Shown: positions 24,623-34,552 of the stretch, one piece after another
How the letters are laid out: the number at the start of each line of letters is the position of its first letter
Position numbering within the stretch: position 1 is the first letter of the stretch
From: an uncultured Bacteroidota bacterium
GTDB lineage: Bacteria > Bacteroidota > Bacteroidia > Flavobacteriales > Flavobacteriaceae
Direction of reading: 5' to 3'
Assembly (NCBI GenBank): GCA_937136025.1
Contig: CAKZOC010000095.1
Location: 1 to 46,681, forward strand
DNA length: 46,681 nucleotides
Notes under the pieces: model-generated
What the model saw: only the letters and a program-made list of their open reading frames with translations
Databases searched by the model: none
What the model was told of the DNA's origin: nothing
Program-made: the position numbers and the translations under genes

Positions 24623-25930
24623 GTGAATAGACGTTTTAAAACGCATATCAAAACTCATTTTCCCGAACTGCTCGACTCGGCTTTTTTACTGGCGTGCAGT
24701 GGCGGTATTGACAGTATGGTGCTATGGAAACTCTGCAGGGATTCCGGGCTGCAGTTTGAAGTCGCCCATTGTAATTTTGGACTCCGGGGTGCGGAAAGCG
24801 ATGCAGATGCTGACTTCGTACAGGAAATGGGTGATACATGGAAAACAAAAGTACATGTAAAAAATTTTAAAACAGTTAGTTATAGCAATCAGAATAAACA
24901 ATCACTTCAAGAGTCTGCCCGGGTGTTGCGCTATGCCTGGTTCAGCCAATTGCTCGACAAACATGGACTGGCTTATACCGTTACAGCGCATCAGGCAGAT
25001 GATGTATTGGAGACTTTTCTGATTAACCTGATCCGGGGTACCGGGCTGGAGGGCCTTTCGGGAATACCGGAGCGGGCGCAAGGTATCCGGAGGCCCTTTC
25101 TGCCTTTTGAACGCAACGAAATTGAAGCCTTCGCCCGGAGTCTGCAAATCCCCTGGCGGGAGGACTCTTCGAACGCAGAAGAAAAATATCTCAGAAACCG
25201 ATTGCGCCATACCGTAATACCAAATTTAAAGCATGCAGATTCGCGGATGTTTGCCAATTTTCAAAAGACTTTAGGTTTTTTAAGCGGCAGCCATGCGCTG
25301 GTTAGAAACCATATTTCCGATATCCGGCAGGAAGTTTTTCACAAAGAGGGAGAAGTTATACGGATTCCTTTGGATGCCTTGCTTGAGTTAACGCCTCTGG
25401 ACACCTATTTGTTTGAGCTTTTCAGGCCGTATGGCTTTTCGGACTGGAAGGCACTGCATCGACTCCTGGACGGGGTGAGTGGAAAGGAAATCCGATCCGT
25501 GAGCCACCGCCTGCTGCGGGACCGGGATGCGCTGCTTTTGCGGCCCCGACAGGCTCCGGATTTAGGCATATACCCGGTATATCCGAAAGCTCAGGAAAGG
25601 GGTGAGCCCATTCCTTTGGCCATACACAACGTAGCGGCTTTAGGAAAGGCAGGACGTAACGTACTATATGTGGACGCAGAAACGTTAAAGGAGGGATTGC
25701 AGTTGCGAAAATGGAAAAAAGGCGATTACTTTTACCCTCTCGGAATGATGGGCAAACAAAAGGTGTCCAAGTATTTTAAAGATCATAAATTCAACCTGTT
25801 TGAAAAGGAGGATCAGTGGATTCTATGCAGTGGAAGCGAGATTGTTTGGCTGGTCGGACATCGGCCGGATGAACGGTTTAAAGTTCAGGCGGGGACAAGA
25901 CAAATTTTGAAAATTGAATGGATCGGTTAA
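24623..25930 (+). CDS. tilS: tRNA(Ile)-lysidine synthetase TilS
   Basis: A 435-residue enzyme that converts C34 of the AUA-reading tRNA-Ile to lysidine using ATP and lysine, an essential modification. The N-terminal PP-loop domain has CSGGIDSM (25-32), the AHCNFGLRG motif and TAHQADDVLETFLI. The middle and C-terminal TilS substrate-binding domains follow (about 230-435), ending with WKKGDYFYPLGM and KVSKYFKDHK. The start is a GTG; no upstream ATG is in frame close by. The gene overlaps dsbD by 13 bases, so both are probably translated from one transcript. Confidence 0.96.
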   Translation: MNRRFKTHIKTHFPELLDSAFLLACSGGIDSMVLWKLCRDSGLQFEVAHCNFGLRGAESDADADFVQEMGDTWKTKVHVKNFKTVSYSNQNKQSLQESARVLRYAWFSQLLDKHGLAYTVTAHQADDVLETFLINLIRGTGLEGLSGIPERAQGIRRPFLPFERNEIEAFARSLQIPWREDSSNAEEKYLRNRLRHTVIPNLKHADSRMFANFQKTLGFLSGSHALVRNHISDIRQEVFHKEGEVIRIPLDALLELTPLDTYLFELFRPYGFSDWKALHRLLDGVSGKEIRSVSHRLLRDRDALLLRPRQAPDLGIYPVYPKAQERGEPIPLAIHNVAALGKAGRNVLYVDAETLKEGLQLRKWKKGDYFYPLGMMGKQKVSKYFKDHKFNLFEKEDQWILCSGSEIVWLVGHRPDERFKVQAGTRQILKIEWIG

Positions 25931-27960
25931 AAACGATTTTACTCCTGTTTTTTTTCTGTTGCCTGAGTCCCGGGCCCACGATGCAGGCACAGGCGATAAC
26001 CGATCCTGTGCAATGGTCTCAGGAGCTCATTCGGGAATCAGACAGCGTTTATGTCCTGGTGCTTGAGGCACGAATCGAACCCGAATGGCATTTGTATTCA
26101 CAGTATACCCCCCCGGGAGGAGCCCTTCCCACGGAGTTTACCTTTAAAAATGAAGGTACAGGCTATAAGACGTTGGGGCCGGTTCAGGAAAGTGAGACCC
26201 ATACCGCTTTCAGCACTATTTTTGAGGTAGAGGAGACATTTTTTAAGGGGACCGCCCGTTTCTCCCAGAAAATTCAACTTACAGACCTGCAACTGAAGGG
26301 CGTTCAGGTCGATATGTTTTATCAGGTCTGTGCGGAGGTTTGTATAGGAGCTGATAAAACCTTCTTATTCTCCTTCTCGGACCAACCCTACATCCCGGAA
26401 GCTGCAGCACTCGATACGGAATCCCTGGCCAAAGGGGATGCACTCTTGTTGGACCTGAAAAACAAGGACCTCCTGAGTGAGGACACGGGATCTGGCAACG
26501 TTCGAAGACAGGGCATTTGGGTGATTTTTGGTCTTGGTTTTATAGGAGGGCTACTGGCCTTGCTTACGCCTTGTGTATTTCCCATGATCCCGCTTACGGT
26601 ATCTTTTTTCACCAAACAAACCCAAAGCAGGTCCAAAGGGGTGGCAAGAGCCGGATTCTATGGATTCTGTATTGTGCTGATCTATTTTCTGCTCAGTCTG
26701 CCTTTTCATTTTTTTGATTCAGTCGATTCGCAAATCCTGAATACCATTGCGACTAACATCTGGTTAAACCTCTTCTTTTTCGCCGTCTTTGTGGCCTTTG
26801 CGTTTTCTTTTTTCGGATACTATGAACTTACCCTTCCTTCCTCATGGGCGTCCAAGGCGGATCACGCTTCTGACCGAATTGGAGGGGCAATCGGTATCTT
26901 TTTTATGGCCCTGACCCTGGCGATCGTATCCTTCTCCTGTACAGGTCCTATTCTCGGAGGCTTGCTGGGGAGTACGGCGCTCTCAGAAGGAGATGTGGCC
27001 TCAAACCTGACGGCAGGGATGCTCGGATTTGGGGTGGCCCTGGCATTACCCTTTACCTTATTTGCCCTGTTTCCTTCCTGGTTGCAGCGTCTCCCGAGTT
27101 CGGGGGGATGGATGGAAACCGTTAAAGTGGTCCTTGGGTTTCTGGAACTCGGACTTGCCCTGAAATTCCTTTCGAATGCAGACCTTATCGGCAATTGGGG
27201 CATCCTTAAACGGGAGGTCTTTCTCGGCATCTGGATACTCCTGGCCCTTTTGCTCGCTGCCTATTTGCTCGGTCTTTTCCGCTTTAAAAAAACTGGGGTA
27301 TATGTCCGTCGCTCACCCTGGAGTATAGGAGGAGCCCTTATTTTTCTCGGTTTTGCTGTGTATCTCACCTATGGACTGTTTACCGGTGCGCCTTTAAAAA
27401 CACTAAGTGGTTTCCCCCCTCCCGATTTCTATACCCTGAGCGATCAGAATTCGGATTGCCCCCTGGGACTGGAGTGCTTCAAGGATTTTGAAACAGGATT
27501 GGCAGAGTCACGCGCCAGCGGAAAGCCTATCCTCCTTGATTTTACGGGATGGGCCTGTGTGAATTGCCGTAAAATGGAAGAACAGGTGTGGAGCGATCCC
27601 GAGGTTTACCAAAGACTTCGGGATGACTATGTGCTGATATCCCTCTACGTGGACGAACGCCGACCGCTCCCTGCAGATCAACAGTTCGTCTTTGCCTATG
27701 AGAATGGTACACGGAAAGATATCGAGTCTGTTGGAGATTACTGGAGTACTTTTCAGAACTTGAATTTTGGCGCCGTATCGCAACCGTATTACGTAATGCT
27801 CTCTCCATCTCTTGAGATTCTCGCCCCCCCGGTCCAAAACACGGATGTGGACACCTATCGCACCTGGCTGGATTCGGGAATCCGGGCCTATGAAGATCTG
27901 GCCGTTCCAGTACCGGATCCCTTTGCGCTTCCGGAAACCGAACCGGTTCAAATGGATTAG
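25918..27960 (+). CDS. dsbD: Protein-disulfide reductase, DsbD family
   Basis: A 680-residue inner-membrane electron carrier that takes reducing power from cytoplasmic thioredoxin to periplasmic proteins. A signal peptide (about 1-25) is followed by an N-terminal DsbD-alpha domain with the CAEVC pair. About eight membrane helices (205-480) hold one cysteine each in LTPCVFPMIP and FSCTGPILGG. The C-terminal thioredoxin domain has C547-V-N-C550. All three parts are intact, so a full relay is expected. It overlaps tilS by 13 bases. A role in cytochrome c maturation or disulfide isomerisation is family knowledge. Confidence 0.94.
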   Translation: MDRLKTILLLFFFCCLSPGPTMQAQAITDPVQWSQELIRESDSVYVLVLEARIEPEWHLYSQYTPPGGALPTEFTFKNEGTGYKTLGPVQESETHTAFSTIFEVEETFFKGTARFSQKIQLTDLQLKGVQVDMFYQVCAEVCIGADKTFLFSFSDQPYIPEAAALDTESLAKGDALLLDLKNKDLLSEDTGSGNVRRQGIWVIFGLGFIGGLLALLTPCVFPMIPLTVSFFTKQTQSRSKGVARAGFYGFCIVLIYFLLSLPFHFFDSVDSQILNTIATNIWLNLFFFAVFVAFAFSFFGYYELTLPSSWASKADHASDRIGGAIGIFFMALTLAIVSFSCTGPILGGLLGSTALSEGDVASNLTAGMLGFGVALALPFTLFALFPSWLQRLPSSGGWMETVKVVLGFLELGLALKFLSNADLIGNWGILKREVFLGIWILLALLLAAYLLGLFRFKKTGVYVRRSPWSIGGALIFLGFAVYLTYGLFTGAPLKTLSGFPPPDFYTLSDQNSDCPLGLECFKDFETGLAESRASGKPILLDFTGWACVNCRKMEEQVWSDPEVYQRLRDDYVLISLYVDERRPLPADQQFVFAYENGTRKDIESVGDYWSTFQNLNFGAVSQPYYVMLSPSLEILAPPVQNTDVDTYRTWLDSGIRAYEDLAVPVPDPFALPETEPVQMD

Positions 27961-27990
27961 CCCCGAATTTTCAGTTATTCAGAAAGGACT

Positions 27991-28010
27991 TATCTTTAGA
28001 ATTCAATTCT
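27991..28010 (+). promoter_or_regulatory. Promoter-like element and palindrome before penicillin acylase
   Basis: TATCTTTA (27991-27998) is a one-mismatch -7 element. Starting at its last base is the perfect palindrome AGAATT-C-AATTCT (27998-28010), placed where transcription would begin. This is a plausible operator just ahead of the penicillin acylase gene. Confidence 0.35.
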
Positions 28011-28022
28011 GAATGTACGTCC

Positions 28023-30413
28023 TTGAAACTCATCAAACGCCTACTGGTCATACTCGGCATTTTCCTCGCCCTTATACTGCTTGCCGGGATTCTTTTTGTG
28101 CAACATCAAAAACCTGAATACGAGGGAAACAAAGAGCTGGTTAAATTGCAAGATTCCGTATCGGTTTACTTCGATACGTATGGTATTCCGCACATTTATG
28201 CCCAAAATGAACCGGATGCCTTTCGTGCACTGGGTTATGTGCACGCCCAGGACAGGTTGTGGCAAATGGAAGTCTTGCGCCGCGTAGCTCCCGGAAAGCT
28301 GTCCGAAGTTTTTGGGGCGGAGGCCCTGGAAAACGACAAACTCTTTCTGGGTTTGGGCATCGACGAAGCCACTAAAAAAGTAATATCGAAGGTGGATTCG
28401 GAAGACCCCGCTATTGTGTTGGCACAGGCGTATCTCGATGGGATCAATCAATTTATCGAAGAGGGGCCGACACCTATTGAATTCTATCTTACAGGGCTTG
28501 AAAAACAGCCATTTACACTGGAGGACGTGTACAATTCAGTAGGCTATATGGCTTTTAGTTTTGCTATGGCCCACAGGACGGACCCTTTCCTGATGGAAGT
28601 CAGCGATCGGCTGGGACCCGAGTATGTGGCTGAATTGTTGGGGACCTCTCCCTCAAACGGCACTATGATAAGGACGTACGACTCCAGGTTCCCGGCAGAT
28701 TCGGCACATTTGCTTTCGGCCAACATTCGGAAGATCCTGGAACAAACCCCGCTGCCGGCCCTTGAAGGCAGTAATTCCTGGGTGCTAAGCCCGGACAAAA
28801 CGAAAAACGGCAGCGTTATCCTCGCCAATGACCCCCATATTGGGTTTGCACAACCTTCTGTCTGGTACGAGGCGCATATCATCACGCCTCAGTACGAAAA
28901 GTACGGGTACTATCTGGCAGGGGTACCCTATCCTTTGCTGGGGCATGACCGCCGAATGGCCTACGGACTGACCATGTTCGAGAATGACGATATTGATTTT
29001 TATTCCGAGACACCGGATCCCGCAGACAGTTCCCGGTATAAAAGACCGGAAGGCTGGGGGTCTTTTGAAACCATTGAAAAACAGATCGGTGTCAAGGATG
29101 CAGACCCCGTTACCTTCAGCTACAGAAAAACAGATCGGGGGCCTGTACTGAATGGAGTTCTGAAATCTCTTAAAGGGGCAAATCCCGTGAGTATGTCATG
29201 GGTCTATACCCAGGGTGCTAACAAGGTTCTTCAGGCACTGCACGGTATAAGCCATTCCACAGATGTCACCAGTTTTGAAAAAGCGGTTGAACATATTCAC
29301 GCTCCCGGCCTTAATGTCATGTACGGAGACGCTGAGGGGAACGTAGCATGGTGGGGAGCCGCCCGATTGAATACCCATCCGGACAGTTTGAACACGAAAC
29401 TCTTTCTCGATGGAGCTGCTATTCCGGAGCCCGTGCAACAGCCTTTCCATAAAAATCCGCGGACCATTAACCCCCCCTGGGGATATGTTTATTCTGCCAA
29501 CAATCAGCCGGATAGCAGTCAGTATGGGGTAATTCCCGGGTATTACCTCCCCGAAAACCGGGCCCGCCGGATTGAAGCCCTGCTGGAGCCGAAGGATGAC
29601 TGGGACCGGGAGGGTGTGATGGAGATGATTACAGATGTCACCTCAGATGTGAATCCGGAAATCGTCGCCAACCTGGCCGCTGTATTGCCTGTGCATAGCT
29701 TTGAAGCAGAGACTCAGCGAATGCTCGAGGCCTTAAAGGCCTGGAATGGCACCGCTGATTTGGATAGTAAGGAAGCGGTGCTTTTCCACCGCTGGGTCTA
29801 CGAATTTCTCAGCGCCACTTATAAAGATGAGTTGGGCGCGGACGGCTTTGAATCCCTCCTGAGCACCCATTTGGTCAAAAGATTGATTTCCCCCATGTCC
29901 GGGAAGTCAGAATCCGTTTGGTGGGATGATATCCGCACCTCCGAAATTCAGGAGGGGCGTCAGGATATTGTTACAAAGTCATTTCTGTCTGCTGTGGCAT
30001 CGATAGACTCCGATTTTGGAGGCTATGAAGGAGACTGGGGGTGGAAGGATGTGCATACCGTTGAATTCAGCCACCCTTTTGGGAGGGTGGAATCCCTGAG
30101 GTCTTATTTTAATGTCGGTCCATTTCCGGTTCACGGAACCCGGGAGGTGATCAATAATCTCATGTTCCCATACGATTCGACAGGGTATTACAAGGTAAGT
30201 GCGGGACCTTCGACACGAAGGGTCATTGATTTTTCTGATATCGAGGCGAGTATGAGTATTTTACCGACGGGCCAGTCCGGTAACCCTTTTAGTCCGCATT
30301 ACGACGATCAGACAGAGCTTTATATAGCGGGGAAGTTTCGAAAAATGCTCCTCAATAAAGAGGAGATCAGGGAAAATTCCAATTCTATCCTTATATTTAG
30401 CTTTGAGCATTAA
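28023..30413 (+). CDS. Penicillin acylase family N-terminal nucleophile hydrolase
   Basis: A 796-residue periplasmic or membrane-anchored Ntn hydrolase. An N-terminal hydrophobic helix (about 8-25) exports or anchors it. Family members cut themselves into alpha and beta chains before the nucleophile; here Ser250 in EGSNSW is the expected new N-terminus. Downstream VILANDPHIG and VNPEIV segments agree with the beta chain. Members cleave amide bonds of beta-lactams, acyl-homoserine lactones or N-acyl amino acids. The start codon is TTG at 28023; an ATG at 28012 is out of frame. The TonB receptor gene starts 65 bases downstream on the same strand, so a shared transcript is possible. The natural substrate is unknown. 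Confidence 0.92.
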   Translation: MKLIKRLLVILGIFLALILLAGILFVQHQKPEYEGNKELVKLQDSVSVYFDTYGIPHIYAQNEPDAFRALGYVHAQDRLWQMEVLRRVAPGKLSEVFGAEALENDKLFLGLGIDEATKKVISKVDSEDPAIVLAQAYLDGINQFIEEGPTPIEFYLTGLEKQPFTLEDVYNSVGYMAFSFAMAHRTDPFLMEVSDRLGPEYVAELLGTSPSNGTMIRTYDSRFPADSAHLLSANIRKILEQTPLPALEGSNSWVLSPDKTKNGSVILANDPHIGFAQPSVWYEAHIITPQYEKYGYYLAGVPYPLLGHDRRMAYGLTMFENDDIDFYSETPDPADSSRYKRPEGWGSFETIEKQIGVKDADPVTFSYRKTDRGPVLNGVLKSLKGANPVSMSWVYTQGANKVLQALHGISHSTDVTSFEKAVEHIHAPGLNVMYGDAEGNVAWWGAARLNTHPDSLNTKLFLDGAAIPEPVQQPFHKNPRTINPPWGYVYSANNQPDSSQYGVIPGYYLPENRARRIEALLEPKDDWDREGVMEMITDVTSDVNPEIVANLAAVLPVHSFEAETQRMLEALKAWNGTADLDSKEAVLFHRWVYEFLSATYKDELGADGFESLLSTHLVKRLISPMSGKSESVWWDDIRTSEIQEGRQDIVTKSFLSAVASIDSDFGGYEGDWGWKDVHTVEFSHPFGRVESLRSYFNVGPFPVHGTREVINNLMFPYDSTGYYKVSAGPSTRRVIDFSDIEASMSILPTGQSGNPFSPHYDDQTELYIAGKFRKMLLNKEEIRENSNSILIFSFEH

Positions 30414-30478
30414 CCGACCCATGTTCATTTATCCGGTAATTCCGGTATCTGACAAACCAATCCATCCAACCTTTCGAA

Positions 30479-33268
30479 ATGCAGAGGCCGCTATATATAA
30501 TATTTATACTTGTTTTTATTTCTACAGGCCTGTTAGCCCAGCAGCCTTCTGAGCGCATTCAAATTCAATATCAGGACCTGACCATTCCTGAGGTGTTACA
30601 ACAAGTACAGCGGGAATCCGACCTGCAATTTTTTTATCTGCCGAATTGGTTTGGAGACGACAAGGTGTCCGGGTCCTTTTCGGATATCACTCCTGAGGAC
30701 TTCCTGGCTGAATTGCTTCAGGATACTCCTGTCACCTTTTATCCTTATACAGAAAAGACCTTTGTTCTTTCGAGAAACAATCAGATCTACGAGGCCCTGC
30801 CCAATGGCTTTTTTGGACCGCTTCCGGACTCGCTCCAACCTCCTGGGGTAGCTACTTCGGCAGATCCGAATCGGGCACCTATGCCCGTATTCGTAAATCA
30901 GGAAGAATTAACAGCCCGCCCCGCTCAGGTGGAAACGGTGCGCATTGGAAAACAGGATCGATCCGCTTCGGGAAACACCTTTACCCTCTCCGGATTCGTA
31001 AGGGAACAGGAAAGTGGCCGGCCGATCGCCGATATGGTTATTCTGGATAAAACCAACGGAACAGGCACGACTACGGATGAAACCGGATACTATGAAATCA
31101 GGCTGCCCGCCGGACTCAGCGTGTTGCAGGCCCGATCCGTCGGAAAAGAAAGCACCATTAAACAAATGATTATCTACAACAACGGAACTTTTGACTGGTA
31201 TGTGGAAGAAGGGGTAGAGCAATTGGAAGAAGTGGTTGTAGAGGCCGAGCAGGAGCGAAATGTACAGGCTGTAATCTCGGGCACCGAAGTTATTAATGTG
31301 GAGGACAGCAAGGATATCCCTCTGGTCTTGGGAGAACGCAATATTCTGGACGTCGCCGCCAGCCTTCCGGGAATTTCAAGGGCGGGTGAGGGAGCGGTTG
31401 GTCTGAATGTCCGGGGCGGGCGAACGGATCAGAATATGTTCCTGCTCAATCAGGCGGTCGTGTACAATCCCACACATTTTTTTGGCATATTTCAGGCATT
31501 AAACCCATTTGTCACCCAGCAGGTTGAAATTTTTAAAGGGGTGATCCCTGTGGAATTCGGAGGCCGGTTGTCCTCTGTATTCGATATTTCAACGGTAGAT
31601 GGGAGTACTGATGGGATTAAAGGGGAAGGATCCGTGGGGCCGGTGACGGCCAATCTGGCATTGGAGGTTCCGGTGCGAAAGGGAAAGTCTTCTCTGGTAG
31701 TAGGAGGCAGGGGGGCTTATTCCGATTGGATCCTGCGGGCACTGGACGATGAAGATTTGAGTAACAGTACAGCTTCCTTTTACGATATCATTGCCACGTA
31801 TACCGACCGGATAAATGAGAATAACCGGATCAAGGCTACGGGCTATTTCAGTAATGACCGCTTCAGCCTGACGGCGGATTCCACTTTTTCTTATTCCAAC
31901 CGGGCGGCATCCGTGGTATGGAATCACAAATTCAGCGAACGCAACAACGCCAACTTTTCAATTTCCAACAGCCGCTACGCTTTTGATATCGGGTATGATG
32001 CAGAATCCAATACAGACTTTACCCTCGGCTACGCCGTGGAAGAAACGGAGTTCAGGGGCTTTAACCGATTTCGTATTAACGACCGGCATCGCCTGACTTT
32101 CGGGCTCGCCGGAAAACTCTATAACGTGCGCCCCGGAACCCTTGAACCCGACGGATCCGAGTCGGATGTGGTAGGCCAGGACCTGCCCAAAGAACAGGGC
32201 GTAGAAGGAGGAGTGTTTATAGCGGATGATTGGGACGTGACCGACCGGCTCAGCGTAAGTGCCGGGGTACGTCTTTCTGTCTTTGCTGCCATCGGCCCTT
32301 CCGAACAGAAGGTTTACGCACCCGGTCAGCCCAGAAATGCTGGAACCGTCATCGATACCCTGACCTACAGCAGTGGGGAAACTATTAAGACCTATGGCGG
32401 ACCGGAATTCCGGTTTTCCACCCGGTATCTGTTTACTCCTGATTTTTCGATCAAAGCGGGCTTTAGCAATATGTATCAGTATATTCATACCCTGTCGAAT
32501 ACGACCACCGTTTCTCCCATCGACACCTGGAAACTGAGCGATTTGAATATCCGGCCTCAGACTTCCCAGCAGGTGACCCTGGGGTTGTTCAGAAACTTGG
32601 AGGAAGGAGCATTTGAGGTAAGTGTAGAGGGTTTTTATAAGTGGGCCCAGGACGTTCTGGACTTTAAAACAGGAGCCCAGATTCTGTTGAACGACGCCAT
32701 AGAAACTGAGGTGATACAGGGAGATGGCAGAGCCTATGGGGTCGAATTTCTCTTTAAAAAAACACAAGGCAGACTCAGCGGGTGGCTGGGGTATACGTAT
32801 TCCAGGTCTCTTATTCGTTTTGACAGCGAATTTCCCGAAGAGCGGGTCAATGACGGGAAATTCTTTCCCTCCAATTACGACCGGCCGCACGACGTCAGCC
32901 TGATCGCCAATTACAAATTTACAAGACGCTACAGCGCTTCCCTGAATTTCGCTTATCAGACCGGACGCCCGATAACCTATCCGGTCGGCCAGTTCAATTT
33001 TAACAATTCTGATTACGTTTTCTACAGTGACCGGAATGCGTTCCGGATACCGGATTACATCCGATTGGATCTGGGAATCAACATTGAGGGAAATCACAAA
33101 AAGAATAAACTGGCCCATAGTTTCTGGACTATTTCAGTCTATAATGTATTGGGGAGGAACAATCCCTACTCCTTATTCTTTGTTTCGGAGAATGGAGAGG
33201 TCAAGGCCTTACAGAGTTCCATTTTTGCGATTCCCGTACCTTCGATCACCTATAATTTTAAGTTTTAA
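30479..33268 (+). CDS. TonB-dependent outer-membrane receptor with STN and carboxypeptidase-like domains
   Basis: A 929-residue outer-membrane active transporter. A signal peptide (1-20) precedes an STN domain (about 25-98), which in other receptors contacts an anti-sigma factor. Next come a carboxypeptidase regulatory-like Ig fold (about 164-245), a plug (about 260-375) with LNVRGGRTDQNMFLLN, and a 22-strand-type barrel ending in the expected terminal Phe (YNFKF). No clear TonB box is seen. There is no SusD gene; two DUF4249 lipoprotein genes follow after nine bases, as in other receptor-DUF4249 operons. No FecI/FecR pair lies in the window, although STN suggests such signalling. The substrate is unknown. 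Confidence 0.93.
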   Translation: MQRPLYIIFILVFISTGLLAQQPSERIQIQYQDLTIPEVLQQVQRESDLQFFYLPNWFGDDKVSGSFSDITPEDFLAELLQDTPVTFYPYTEKTFVLSRNNQIYEALPNGFFGPLPDSLQPPGVATSADPNRAPMPVFVNQEELTARPAQVETVRIGKQDRSASGNTFTLSGFVREQESGRPIADMVILDKTNGTGTTTDETGYYEIRLPAGLSVLQARSVGKESTIKQMIIYNNGTFDWYVEEGVEQLEEVVVEAEQERNVQAVISGTEVINVEDSKDIPLVLGERNILDVAASLPGISRAGEGAVGLNVRGGRTDQNMFLLNQAVVYNPTHFFGIFQALNPFVTQQVEIFKGVIPVEFGGRLSSVFDISTVDGSTDGIKGEGSVGPVTANLALEVPVRKGKSSLVVGGRGAYSDWILRALDDEDLSNSTASFYDIIATYTDRINENNRIKATGYFSNDRFSLTADSTFSYSNRAASVVWNHKFSERNNANFSISNSRYAFDIGYDAESNTDFTLGYAVEETEFRGFNRFRINDRHRLTFGLAGKLYNVRPGTLEPDGSESDVVGQDLPKEQGVEGGVFIADDWDVTDRLSVSAGVRLSVFAAIGPSEQKVYAPGQPRNAGTVIDTLTYSSGETIKTYGGPEFRFSTRYLFTPDFSIKAGFSNMYQYIHTLSNTTTVSPIDTWKLSDLNIRPQTSQQVTLGLFRNLEEGAFEVSVEGFYKWAQDVLDFKTGAQILLNDAIETEVIQGDGRAYGVEFLFKKTQGRLSGWLGYTYSRSLIRFDSEFPEERVNDGKFFPSNYDRPHDVSLIANYKFTRRYSASLNFAYQTGRPITYPVGQFNFNNSDYVFYSDRNAFRIPDYIRLDLGINIEGNHKKNKLAHSFWTISVYNVLGRNNPYSLFFVSENGEVKALQSSIFAIPVPSITYNFKF

Positions 33269-33277
33269 ATACCAGAA

Positions 33278-34552
33278 ATGCAGTTGCCTCAGAACATATG
33301 GAAGTATATCCCGTTTCTTTTCTCAATGGGCGCTGTGGTGGGATGTATTGATTCCTTTGAAGCGGAAACTACGGACTCTGGTAATATTCTGGTCATCGAT
33401 GCCCGAATCACCGATAAGAATGCCTCCCAGGTGGTATTCCTCACGCGGACCGTTGGTTTTGGAACGGACACCCTGTTGACAGAGTCAGGGGCTGTGGTCT
33501 CCCTGGAAGCAGAATCCGGACAACTAGTCGATTTTCTAGAAAAGGAGAAGGGGGCGTATCATACGAATCAACCTTTGGAACTTATTGGAGGTAACCGTTA
33601 CAGGCTCAGGGTCCAAACAGCTGATGGAAAGCAGTACCATTCCAATTTTGAAACCATGCCCGGGCGGGTCCCGATATCTGAGGTCAGAACCGAACGCAAA
33701 TTCAATGCATTGCAGGAAGAAGGCGTGGAAATTACAGTGAGCAACCGGGGCGGCCCGGAGGATTCAGGGGCGTATCGGTATGGGTATGAAGAGACCTATA
33801 TGGTCATACCTCCGTTTTACAACCCTTTTAATTGGGGGGAAATAGATTATGAATTTAACGACGGCGATGGTTGGGATGTGCCGGTCGCACCTCGTACCAA
33901 GGATGTAAGTATTTGTTATACTTCCAATGAATCCAGGGATATCATATTAGCGAACACCGCAGGACTGACCGAAAATTCACTTATTGATTTTCCGGTGCGT
34001 TTTATAGGTAGGGAGGAGTATATGATTTCACATCGGTACAGCATTTTGGTGCGTCAGTTTCATCAAAGTCCGGAGGCACATTCTTTTTACAGCACACTCG
34101 ACGATTTTTCGAGTACGGAAAGTATCTTTAATTCCATACAGCCTGGTTTTCTCGAAGGGAATATCCAGGCTGCGGATGGAGGGATGGTGATCGGATATTT
34201 CGAACTGAGTTCGTATAGCGAACAAAGGGTCTTTTTTTCCTATGAAGACTTGTTCCCCGGGGAGCCCCTGCCGCCTTACTTTATGAATTGTGCTACCGGA
34301 GCGCCCCCTCTGTATCCAGTGGGATTTCACATAGGTCCCGGAGGGGTACTCGATGGAGTAACGGGTTCTCCACTTATCGATGCGATACTGGCGGGCCTGA
34401 TTGCTTACCATGCGGAGAACGAGGACTATGAAGACTATATTGAGCGGGAGGGCCGTATAGGGGGAGCGGCTCCCTACCTGACAAAACCCTTGCCCTGTGT
34501 GGATTGCACGGCTGTGGGAAGTACATCAAAACCTGAATTTTGGATCGAATGA
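33278..34552 (+). CDS. DUF4249 lipoprotein, first copy
   Basis: A 424-residue exported lipoprotein. The N-terminal hydrophobic stretch ends in a lipobox-like AVVGC, giving a lipidated cysteine near residue 23. The mature protein opens with NILVIDARITDKNASQ, the DUF4249 signature, followed by a beta-sandwich. The centre contains YEETY and MISHRYSILVRQF, the C-terminus CVDCT and PEFWIE. The family is coupled to TonB receptors in Bacteroidota, but its function is unknown; a surface-exposed partner analogous to SusD is an inference. The next gene is a clear paralog. Its stop overlaps the start of the second copy (ATGA). Confidence 0.87.
   Translation: MQLPQNIWKYIPFLFSMGAVVGCIDSFEAETTDSGNILVIDARITDKNASQVVFLTRTVGFGTDTLLTESGAVVSLEAESGQLVDFLEKEKGAYHTNQPLELIGGNRYRLRVQTADGKQYHSNFETMPGRVPISEVRTERKFNALQEEGVEITVSNRGGPEDSGAYRYGYEETYMVIPPFYNPFNWGEIDYEFNDGDGWDVPVAPRTKDVSICYTSNESRDIILANTAGLTENSLIDFPVRFIGREEYMISHRYSILVRQFHQSPEAHSFYSTLDDFSSTESIFNSIQPGFLEGNIQAADGGMVIGYFELSSYSEQRVFFSYEDLFPGEPLPPYFMNCATGAPPLYPVGFHIGPGGVLDGVTGSPLIDAILAGLIAYHAENEDYEDYIEREGRIGGAAPYLTKPLPCVDCTAVGSTSKPEFWIE

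Noticed and set aside
31958..33118. Long minus-strand open frame opposite the TonB receptor gene
   Set aside because: It lies entirely antisense to a well-supported receptor gene with complete domains, shows no family motif and has no promoter or neighbours of its own.
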